From: Cochleicola gelatinilyticus
Lineage (GTDB): Bacteria > Bacteroidota > Bacteroidia > Flavobacteriales > Flavobacteriaceae
DNA: 64,000 bases
NCBI RefSeq assembly: GCF_001637325.1
Contig: NZ_LRXL01000052.1
Span: 239,937-303,936 of the forward strand
Direction of reading: 5' to 3'
Below are positions 1 through 6,806 of this stretch, piece by piece. Positions within the stretch are counted from its first letter, which is position 1; each line of letters opens with the position of its first letter. The notes under the pieces were generated by a model. It saw only the letters and a program-made list of their open reading frames with translations, was not told the DNA's origin and made no database searches. The position numbers and the translations under genes were made by a program.

Positions 1-30
1 ATGTCCGTTAATACGCAATTTTCGTTTCAT
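1..30 (-). CDS. 5' end of an ACMSD-type amidohydrolase (partial)
   Basis: Ten codons on the minus strand, starting ATG at 28-30 and running off the left edge, read MKRKLRINGH. In flavobacteria, amidohydrolases annotated as 2-amino-3-carboxymuconate-6-semialdehyde decarboxylase begin with a very similar stretch that continues into an HSH metal-binding motif; this is recall, not a search. The position fits: same strand and directly downstream of kynurenine genes. ACMSD converts the ring-opened product of 3-hydroxyanthranilate to 2-aminomuconate semialdehyde, the substrate of the aldehyde dehydrogenase encoded nearby. Only ten residues are visible, so the assignment depends on context. Confidence 0.5.
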   Translation of the reverse strand, partial: MKRKLRINGH

Positions 31-132
31 AGGCTTTCCTCACAGCAGTGGAGGTCTCATTTAATTGGTTCAATAGATATCCTTATAGCTATTCAATTTC
101 AGAAATTTAATGCATTGTTTTAAAGCAATAAA

Positions 133-246
133 TGTTGGGCGTGCCCCTAGGTCGGGTCGGGCTTTCGTGGCTACATGGTAGCCTACTCAATCCCTCACGC
201 AACTCCCGATAAAGTTAATAAACTTTAAAGAGTCTACACAGCCCGA
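133..246 (-). repeat. structured intergenic element of flavobacterial type
   Basis: The 216-bp gap between the SDR and the amidohydrolase start is much more GC-rich and structured than other gaps. GTTGGGCGTG at 134-143 pairs with CACGCAAC at 196-203 (two-base bulge). Inside is a perfect hairpin GGCTAC-ATG-GTAGCC (169-183). Beside it is AAAGTT-AATA-AACTTT (211-226). Read on the minus strand it contains GCGTGAGGGATTG and later GGGGCACGCCC, a layout I remember recurring between genes in many flavobacterial genomes. It may be a repetitive extragenic element or a structured RNA in the operon leader. Boundaries are approximate. Confidence 0.5.
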
Positions 247-1032
247 TTACAGGGATTTTGTGCGTCCACCATCTACAGGAAGGTTAATTCCGTTAATGTA
301 ACTCGCCGCTTCGCTAGCCAAAAAAGCAACTGCATTGGCAATCTCTCCCGGTTGTGCAAAACGTCGTGCTGGAACCAATCCTTGCATGAATTTACTCGCT
401 TCACTTTCTGTCTTGTTCATTTTTTTTGCTGCGTTGCTAACAATACTTTCAAGTCGATCGGTCGCTGTAAACCCAGGAAGTACGTTGTTCACAGTAATTC
501 CAAATTGACCTAATTCGTTCGCTAAAGTTTTACTCCAGTTGGCTACAGCTCCGCGAATGGTGTTGCTTACCCCTAAACCGTCGATAGGCTGTTTTACAGA
601 AGTTGAAATAATATTGATTATTCTTCCGTAGTCAGCTTCTTTCATGCCAGGAACCACCGCTTGTACTAATATCTGATTGCACACCAGATGTTGCTGAAAT
701 GCATTGGTAAACTCGTCTACTTCCGCAGAAAATATAGGACCTCCTTTCGGCCCACCTGTATTATTTAATAAAATGTGAAACGGTTTTTCTTTAACTCGTT
801 CCGTTACTTTTTTCTTCAACTCTTCTGGGTTTGTAAAGTCGGCAACAATGTAATTGTGTTTCTGTCCTTTTTCGTGAGATAATTCAATAAGAACCTCTTT
901 TAATTTTTCTTCATTTCGAGCAACTAATGTGATTGTAGCTCCCAGTTTAGCTAGTTGTTTAGCAGAAGCTTTTCCTATTCCGGCAGTACTTCCGCAGACT
1001 AATGCGTTTTTATTTGTTAAATCTAAATTCAT
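247..1032 (-). CDS. atypical short-chain dehydrogenase/reductase (SDR)
   Basis: A 261-residue cytoplasmic Rossmann protein. The cofactor loop GSTAGIG is at residues 14-20 and NNTGG at about 90-94. The usual catalytic YxxxK is absent: the aligned stretch is GVSNTIRGAV (154-163), with Ser156 and Arg160 where Tyr and Lys are expected; serines at 143 and 145 are present. This fits the BKR-like SDR subgroup known to lack a perfect catalytic tetrad. It is the sixth gene after kynU on the same strand, behind the aldehyde dehydrogenase, so a role in tryptophan or aminomuconate breakdown is likely but its reaction is unknown. The 166-bp gap upstream could hold its own promoter. Confidence 0.85.
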   Translation of the reverse strand: MNLDLTNKNALVCGSTAGIGKASAKQLAKLGATITLVARNEEKLKEVLIELSHEKGQKHNYIVADFTNPEELKKKVTERVKEKPFHILLNNTGGPKGGPIFSAEVDEFTNAFQQHLVCNQILVQAVVPGMKEADYGRIINIISTSVKQPIDGLGVSNTIRGAVANWSKTLANELGQFGITVNNVLPGFTATDRLESIVSNAAKKMNKTESEASKFMQGLVPARRFAQPGEIANAVAFLASEAASYINGINLPVDGGRTKSL

Positions 1033-1198
1033 AGGTTAAATTTCTTTCTTATAATTGGTACTATTTTTCTTTAGTGATAAAATACTATTTTTACCTTTTT
1101 AATGGGGCATCATACCTCGTTTACGTATTGTTAGGAGCCAATTTATTTATACGTTAAAGGAAGATTTCCCGCGGCTTTTTTAAAATTTCTTTATAGTA

Positions 1199-2650
1199 TC
1201 ACCTTCCCTCGTATTGTATGCAAATATTTTTAGGCTCAGTAAAGAAGCGCAATGCTTCAAATCCACCTTCTCTCCCCATACCACTATCTTTTGTTCCTCC
1301 AAAAGGAGTACGGAGATCTCTGTTTAACCATGTATTTACCCAAACAATTCCCGCCTCCAATTGTTTTGAAATACGCATGGTTCTATCAAGATTGTTCGTC
1401 CATAAGGTGGCGGATAGTCCATATTTCGTACCGTTCGCCATCTTCAATACTTCTTCTTCAGTGTCGAATGGAAGTAACGTAACAACTGGGCCGAAAATCT
1501 CTTCTTGATTTACACGACATTGATCGTCGGGAACTTCAATAATTGTGGGTTGTAAATAGTAGCCATTCTCTAATCCTTTTACTATAACCTGTTTCCCACC
1601 AAATAAAATTTTTCCACCTTCTTTTTCAGCAATACTAATATACGATTGTACTTTTTCTAAATGCGATTTAGACACCAAAGCCCCGAGGTTGGTTTCTGCA
1701 TTAAAAGGATCGCCTATTTTAAGCGACGATACTTTGTTTATAAAATCGGTTTTAAATTTATCATAGATGGATCGCTCAATAAAGATACGACTTCCACAGA
1801 GACAAATCTGCCCTTGATTTGCAAAAGACGAACGTACTGTAATCTCCAACATCTTTTGGTAGTTGCAATCGGCAAAGATTATGTTCGGATTTTTCCCTCC
1901 CAATTCTAACGATAGTTTTTTAAACATTGGGGCTGCTGTTCTTGCGATATGTTCTCCGGTCTTAGTGCCTCCTGTAAAAGAAATTGCTTTAATATTAGGG
2001 TGTTCCACAATGGCTTGCCCTGCAGAAGGACCAGTGCCATGTACAATATTAAGAACTCCTTTGGGTAGCCCTGCTTCTGTACATATCTCGCCTAATAAGT
2101 AGGCAGTCATAGGAGTTACCTCACTAGGTTTTGCAACTACCGTATTTCCTGCCGCAATGGCGGGTGCAATCTTCCAAGTAAATAAATAAAGAGGTAAATT
2201 CCAAGGAGAGATACAGCCCACAACTCCTAAAGGTTGTCGCAAGGTAAAATTCATCGTATTTAGTCCAGGGCTTTCATGGGCTTCACTGGCAAACTGTGTG
2301 ATCGCATTTCCGAAGAATCTAAAATTTGAGGACGCTCTGGGTATATCTACTGCCAATGCAAGGCTTAATGGTTTGCCATTATCTTTGGCTTCTGCTTCAG
2401 CCAAAGGAAGTAATTTCTCATCAATAAGATTGGCGATATCTAAAAGAATACGACTTCTTTTTTCAAGAGTGGTATTAGACCATGAAGGAAAGGCTTCCGA
2501 AGCAGCTTTATAAGCCACCGCTACATCGTCAACATTCGAATCGGCAATTTCTGAATAAATGCTACCATTGCTCGGATTATAATTATCTAACCATTTCGAA
2601 GCAATAGGGTCACAATAGGCGCCATTAATATAATTTTTGATTTTTTGCAT
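1199..2650 (-). CDS. aldehyde dehydrogenase, probable 2-aminomuconate-semialdehyde dehydrogenase
   Basis: An NAD(P)-dependent aldehyde dehydrogenase of 483 residues, normal for the superfamily. The oxyanion Asn is in SPWN (Asn151), the general base Glu249 in LELGGKNP, and the nucleophile Cys283 in GQIC. I chose ATG at 2648-2650 (MQKIKNYING); the longer frame to 2701 would overlap the upstream hydrolase and adds an unconserved tail. With kynureninase, kynurenine monooxygenase, a RidA protein and an apparent ACMSD in the same operon, the best substrate is 2-aminomuconate 6-semialdehyde, oxidised to 2-aminomuconate. Related enzymes use 2-hydroxymuconic or betaine-type aldehydes, so the exact substrate is inferred from context. 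Confidence 0.88.
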   Translation of the reverse strand: MQKIKNYINGAYCDPIASKWLDNYNPSNGSIYSEIADSNVDDVAVAYKAASEAFPSWSNTTLEKRSRILLDIANLIDEKLLPLAEAEAKDNGKPLSLALAVDIPRASSNFRFFGNAITQFASEAHESPGLNTMNFTLRQPLGVVGCISPWNLPLYLFTWKIAPAIAAGNTVVAKPSEVTPMTAYLLGEICTEAGLPKGVLNIVHGTGPSAGQAIVEHPNIKAISFTGGTKTGEHIARTAAPMFKKLSLELGGKNPNIIFADCNYQKMLEITVRSSFANQGQICLCGSRIFIERSIYDKFKTDFINKVSSLKIGDPFNAETNLGALVSKSHLEKVQSYISIAEKEGGKILFGGKQVIVKGLENGYYLQPTIIEVPDDQCRVNQEEIFGPVVTLLPFDTEEEVLKMANGTKYGLSATLWTNNLDRTMRISKQLEAGIVWVNTWLNRDLRTPFGGTKDSGMGREGGFEALRFFTEPKNICIQYEGR

Positions 2651-2663
2651 GGGTTGTAAAATG

Positions 2664-3500
2664 CTATTTTTTTGTTTCTGAAAATATTGTTTCGAAAGCA
2701 CTATACACGGCTAAATGTAACGCATCGCCATGATCTTGTTTCTCTAGAAAATGATAGTAAACTTTTGTATTCTTCTTCTTATTTTGATTTAGAGTATTGT
2801 ATAGTTCTTTTGCAACTCGCTTCATGATTGGTCCTTCTTCACCTACAGCGATATAAATAGATTTTTCTGAATTATAGGAGGTAGGAGTGGTTTTTAATAA
2901 CGATTCATAATCGTACCAAAGACTTGGACTCACGATAATGTAATTGGTAAAAAGGTTGGGTTTTTTATAGAGAATTTCTGTCGCAACCAATCCGCCGAGC
3001 GATTGTCCGATGAGTGTTTTTTGTGAAGTCACTCTGTATTTATTTTCAACAAAAGGTTGTACTTCCTTTTCTAGGTACTTGATGAATGTTTCTGAATGAC
3101 CTGTCGTTGGATACTCTTTTTTGTATTCTTCATCGGTAGAAGGGTAGGTATAATCACGTTTACGATCTACATTAGCAATACCTACGACGATTGTTTCCGG
3201 AATCATATTGATCCATGAAAAGGAACCAAATTGTACCAGTCCTGCGATATGAATAAAATCTTCATCGACCGAGCCGTCTAACAAATAAATAACAGGGTAT
3301 TCTGTTTCAGAATTTTGGTGGTATCCATTTGGAAGGTAGATATTTAAAGTGCGTTGTTCGTTCAATAACTGCGATTGTAAGGTCACAGTTTCCCCAATGG
3401 TGAACGGTTGTATGTCGATATCAGAATTGGGTTGTTCTTGCTGTGCATGTAGGGAAGCACTGAGACAACATATTCCGAAGAAAATATTTTTCCAATTCAT
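2664..3500 (-). CDS. secreted alpha/beta hydrolase (Fes/IroE-like esterase family)
   Basis: A 278-residue hydrolase with an N-terminal signal peptide (about residues 1-20, ending near LHAQ). The nucleophile elbow GQSLGG places Ser167, and EKQDHGDALH near residue 257 probably supplies the catalytic His. The fold is that of the putative esterase family that includes siderophore and S-formylglutathione esterases. It sits between the RidA gene (16 bp) and the aldehyde dehydrogenase (13 bp), so it is co-transcribed with cytoplasmic kynurenine enzymes. The predicted export argues against it being the kynurenine formamidase that one might expect here. Substrate unknown. Confidence 0.8.
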   Translation of the reverse strand: MNWKNIFFGICCLSASLHAQQEQPNSDIDIQPFTIGETVTLQSQLLNEQRTLNIYLPNGYHQNSETEYPVIYLLDGSVDEDFIHIAGLVQFGSFSWINMIPETIVVGIANVDRKRDYTYPSTDEEYKKEYPTTGHSETFIKYLEKEVQPFVENKYRVTSQKTLIGQSLGGLVATEILYKKPNLFTNYIIVSPSLWYDYESLLKTTPTSYNSEKSIYIAVGEEGPIMKRVAKELYNTLNQNKKKNTKVYYHFLEKQDHGDALHLAVYSAFETIFSETKK

Positions 3501-3516
3501 AATTGTTTAATTTAAA

Positions 3517-3933
3517 TTAGGCTTTTTTATATGCTACCGCTTTAATTTCCACAACCAAATGTGGATGTGGTAATTGGTGTACGGCAACCGTAGTTCGGGT
3601 AGGGCCTGTTTCTTTTTTAAAGTATTCTGCATATACCTCATTGTAGCCAGCAAAATCGTTCATGTTAACCAAAAAACTGGTAACATCTACAACATCTTCC
3701 ATAGTAGCGCCTTCGGTTGCGAGATAATCTTTAATATTTTCTAATACCGCTCGGGTTTGTTCTTTTATATCCAATCGCATGCTGCCCATTTCGTCTATTT
3801 GGTGCACCCCCGCAAAGGTATTGTCGGGTAATCGGGAACTTGTACCGCTCATGTATATAAAATCGCCCACTCTTTTTACATGTGGGTAAGCGCCTCTGGG
3901 CGTTGCTTTTCCATCAATTAAATTACTTTTCAT
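3517..3933 (-). CDS. RidA-family protein, probable 2-aminomuconate deaminase
   Basis: A 138-residue YjgF/YER057c/UK114 (RidA) protein, the usual length for the family, with the signature [13 protein letters not shown] near the C-terminus carrying the conserved Arg. General RidA proteins hydrolyse reactive enamines and imines. In the Pseudomonas 2-nitrobenzoate/3-hydroxyanthranilate pathway a RidA-type enzyme is the 2-aminomuconate deaminase. The location 4 bp after kmo, in an operon with kynU and an aldehyde dehydrogenase, supports that role. Without context it could equally be called a generic enamine/imine deaminase. Confidence 0.85.
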   Translation of the reverse strand: MKSNLIDGKATPRGAYPHVKRVGDFIYMSGTSSRLPDNTFAGVHQIDEMGSMRLDIKEQTRAVLENIKDYLATEGATMEDVVDVTSFLVNMNDFAGYNEVYAEYFKKETGPTRTTVAVHQLPHPHLVVEIKAVAYKKA

Positions 3934-3937
3934 TGTT

Positions 3938-5353
3938 TTATTTTAAATTGCGAACTACCGCATCGTCGTGCAGTATTTCTTCGGTTTCTTTTTTTACTTT
4001 TTCAAGTTTTTCTTCTAAGCTGAACGAGTCGGGAAGTTTTCCGTCGTCTATGAGATTTAGAATAGCTTTATCCTGTGCTCGCCCACGGTGTAAGGCATCA
4101 GAATAGGTGATGTTTTCATTAAAGGTAACTAGCGAATATTTTGAATAATATTTCTCGGGAAATTCAGCTTCAAAAGCAGTTTCTAACTTTCTTTTTTTCT
4201 GAAACAAAGGACTTGCCGTGTGTTCTTTCATTTCGTGAAAATTATCTACCGCCAAATCGGCAATTGCATCGGTATCTTTTTTTCGAGCGGCTTCGTACGT
4301 TTGAAAGATTTCAGCCCAATGAGACTCTTTTCCTTCCGAAGAAAACTTTTCTAAGATCTCATCAAATACCACCACATCTTCAAACGAAGCGTTCATTCCT
4401 TGTCCGTAAAAAGGAACAATAGCATGGGCTGCATCTCCTAAGAGTAAAGTCTTGCCATAGCTACTCCAGGGAGAACATTTTATAGTTCCTAAGGGGCCTG
4501 TGGGATTGCTAAAAAATTCTTCTGCTAAATGTGGCATTAATTCGACTGCATCGGGAAATTCTTTATTAAAGTATTCGTGAACCATTTCTCGTGTGGTAAG
4601 CGTATCGAAACAATAATCACTGTTGGAGTAGGGTAAAAATAGGGTGACCGTAAAACTGCCGTCAAGGTTAGGTAATGCAATAAGCATGTCTTCACCACGT
4701 GGCCAAATATGCAATGCGTTGATATAGGTTCGGTATCCTCCATCTTCTGCTGGTGGAATTGAGATTTCTTTATACCCGTGAGTAAGCCATTCTTGTGAAA
4801 AACTAAAAAGGAATTTTTTATGATTAAACATGCTTTTTCGAACAGATGATCCTGCGCCATCGGTTCCTAGAATAATATCACCAGCGAGGGTGACTTCTTC
4901 ATTGGTGTCGTATTTTTTAAAGGTGGCAGAGGCATTTTCAAGATCTACTGTTTTACATCCATGATTAAATTTTAGGGTTACATTAGGCATTTTTTCTGCT
5001 TTGTCTAACAGCAACATGTTTAATCCTGGACGTGAAATTGAATTAATGTATTCGTTAGTTCGTCCACTGTATTTACTTAAAAAAGTAGCTCCTTTCCTGT
5101 CGTGGATCATTCGTCCATGCATGGGAATGCAAAGTTTTTTAGCTGCTTCTTCTACACCTGCAAGTCTTAACCCTTTTAATCCTCGATCGCTTAAGGCAAG
5201 GTTGATAGAGCGTCCGGCATCTTGCGTTTCTTTGCGTAGATCTGGACGTTTTTCAACTAAAGTCACTTCGTGTCCGCGTTGTGCCATTCGTAATGCCAAA
5301 AGGCTTCCGCAAAGGCCAGCTCCTATAATTAATATGTTACTTTTTTCTTTCAT
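3938..5353 (-). CDS. kmo: kynurenine 3-monooxygenase
   Basis: An FAD-dependent aromatic hydroxylase of 471 residues converting L-kynurenine to 3-hydroxykynurenine with NADPH and oxygen. The N-terminal FAD motif GAGLCG is at residues 12-17, the DG motif is in [14 protein letters not shown], and the GD motif is in [18 protein letters not shown]. The length and the segment following GD match bacterial KMO rather than simple salicylate hydroxylases. It lies 39 bp after kynureninase and 4 bp before the RidA gene, so the three are one transcript. The C-terminus is charged and I see no convincing membrane anchor of the eukaryotic type. Confidence 0.93.
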   Translation of the reverse strand: MKEKSNILIIGAGLCGSLLALRMAQRGHEVTLVEKRPDLRKETQDAGRSINLALSDRGLKGLRLAGVEEAAKKLCIPMHGRMIHDRKGATFLSKYSGRTNEYINSISRPGLNMLLLDKAEKMPNVTLKFNHGCKTVDLENASATFKKYDTNEEVTLAGDIILGTDGAGSSVRKSMFNHKKFLFSFSQEWLTHGYKEISIPPAEDGGYRTYINALHIWPRGEDMLIALPNLDGSFTVTLFLPYSNSDYCFDTLTTREMVHEYFNKEFPDAVELMPHLAEEFFSNPTGPLGTIKCSPWSSYGKTLLLGDAAHAIVPFYGQGMNASFEDVVVFDEILEKFSSEGKESHWAEIFQTYEAARKKDTDAIADLAVDNFHEMKEHTASPLFQKKRKLETAFEAEFPEKYYSKYSLVTFNENITYSDALHRGRAQDKAILNLIDDGKLPDSFSLEEKLEKVKKETEEILHDDAVVRNLK

Positions 5354-5392
5354 GGTTCAAGAATAGAATTTTTACAATGGCCTGTTATAGTT

Positions 5393-6655
5393 TTATGCAA
5401 GTACTTCTTTGAGTCGCTGGGTAAAATGAAAAACATCCTCGAAACTGTTATATAGTGGAGTAGGGGCGATTCGAATTACATCGGGCTCTCGCCAGTCACT
5501 TATTACGCCTGCTTCTGTAAGTTTTTTATGAATATTTTTATCAGCATTACGAACTTGTATGGATAATTGGCACCCTCGTTGTGTCGGATCTTTGGGGGTA
5601 ATAATAGTTATTCGATCGTTTTTAAGGTTATTTATTAAAAACTCAAGGTACCCGGTAAGTTTTTCCGATTTATTCCGAAGATTTTGAAACCCCGCCTCCT
5701 CGAACGTATCTAGTGAGGCACGAATAGCTGCCATTGATAAAATGGGTGGATTGCTTAGTTGCCAACCTTCTGCGCCCGGTAATGGATCGAAGTCGTGACG
5801 CATGTTAAAACGAGTATCTTTGTTATGTCCCCACCAACCTGCGAAACGTTTTAACTGTTCATTATTAGCATGTCGCTCATGAACAAAACAACCTCCCAAA
5901 CTTCCTGGACCACTGTTTAAATATTTATAAGTACACCAAACTGCAAAGTCGGCCCCAGTGTCGTGAAGGTTGGGTTGAATATTTCCCGCACCATGCGCCA
6001 GATCGAATCCTACCATTGCACCATGTCTATGTCCTAATTCGGTAATTTTTTCTAACGGAAAGTGCTGTCCTGTATAATAATTAGTGCTTCCAATCATAAG
6101 TAACGCAACCGACTCTCCGTGTTCTTTTAGGATACTCTCTAGATCTTCAAAACGACAAAGTTCTTCTCCTTTACGAGGTTTCCATAAAATAAGCCCCTCT
6201 TTTGCATCGAAACCATGAAATTTCAACTGACTCTCCATGGCGTATTTATCACTGGGAAAAGCATCACTTTCCACGATAATTTTATACCGGATTTTTGTAG
6301 GTTGGTAAAACGATACCATCATTAAATGAAGGTTGGTAGTTAGTGTGTTCATAATAACTACTTCGGAAGGTTTCGCCCCAACAATATTAGCCATAGGTTT
6401 TGCTAGAGCTTCGTGATAAGGAAGCCATGGGTTTTTACCTTCGGTATGCCCCTCAACCCCAAGATTCGCCCAGTCATCTAATTCATCTTGAATGTATTTT
6501 GAAGTAATTTTGGGTTGTAGCCCTAGAGAATTTCCACAGAGATAAATCAACTCGTTTCCGTTAGAATCTTTCGGAAGTAAAAAACGTTGGCGGAAGTGAG
6601 AAAGATCATCATTTTCATCACATTTTCGAGCATAACTTAAATCATTTGTGTGCAT
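5393..6655 (-). CDS. kynU: kynureninase
   Basis: A PLP enzyme of 420 residues, the family's normal size, cleaving 3-hydroxykynurenine (or kynurenine) to 3-hydroxyanthranilate (or anthranilate) and alanine. The PLP-binding Asp is in FDLAHGAGN (Asp218) and the Schiff-base Lys in CTYKYLNSGPG (Lys244). It is the first gene of the minus-strand operon that runs to the left edge, and a TAATTTTG box lies about 30 bp before its ATG. Together with kmo it commits the pathway to 3-hydroxyanthranilate; the dioxygenase for the next step is not in the window. Confidence 0.95.
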   Translation of the reverse strand: MHTNDLSYARKCDENDDLSHFRQRFLLPKDSNGNELIYLCGNSLGLQPKITSKYIQDELDDWANLGVEGHTEGKNPWLPYHEALAKPMANIVGAKPSEVVIMNTLTTNLHLMMVSFYQPTKIRYKIIVESDAFPSDKYAMESQLKFHGFDAKEGLILWKPRKGEELCRFEDLESILKEHGESVALLMIGSTNYYTGQHFPLEKITELGHRHGAMVGFDLAHGAGNIQPNLHDTGADFAVWCTYKYLNSGPGSLGGCFVHERHANNEQLKRFAGWWGHNKDTRFNMRHDFDPLPGAEGWQLSNPPILSMAAIRASLDTFEEAGFQNLRNKSEKLTGYLEFLINNLKNDRITIITPKDPTQRGCQLSIQVRNADKNIHKKLTEAGVISDWREPDVIRIAPTPLYNSFEDVFHFTQRLKEVLA

Positions 6656-6683
6656 AGAGGAAAGATACTTTTAGCGTGTCTAA

Positions 6684-6691
6684 CAAAATTA
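6684..6691 (-). promoter_or_regulatory. -7 box of the kynurenine operon promoter
   Basis: On the minus strand this reads TAATTTTG, an exact match to the Bacteroidota -7 consensus TAnnTTTG, about 30 bp before the kynU start. No TTG at the expected -33 spacing is obvious, so the promoter may need an activator or be weak. Confidence 0.5.
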
Positions 6692-6787
6692 ACGATTAAT
6701 ATCGGTAATTATATGCATATTGACAACCATTTGAGTAGATGCATACGGCAAATCATAGTAGATGAAAGTAGGTTTCAAAATAGTTTT

Positions 6788-6795
6788 TATCTTTG
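6788..6795 (+). promoter_or_regulatory. -7 box for the haloperoxidase-like gene
   Basis: TATCTTTG matches TAnnTTTG exactly and lies 11 bp before the ATG at 6807. It argues against an upstream start at 6762, which would place the promoter inside the coding region. Confidence 0.5.
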
Positions 6796-6806
6796 AAAGA
6801 AAACAC

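Noticed and set aside
1..123. Plus-strand open frame at the left edge ending in TAA at 121-123
   Set aside because: Forty open codons can arise by chance, and the minus-strand start reading MKRKLRINGH explains the same bases better given the operon.
2664..3500. Alpha/beta hydrolase as kynurenine formamidase
   Set aside because: It has a signal peptide and Fes/IroE-like features, whereas formamidase acts in the cytoplasm on N-formylkynurenine.
247..6655. Possibility that the left cluster is a biosynthetic gene cluster for a natural product
   Set aside because: All recognisable enzymes fit kynurenine catabolism; no synthetase, carrier protein or export gene is present.
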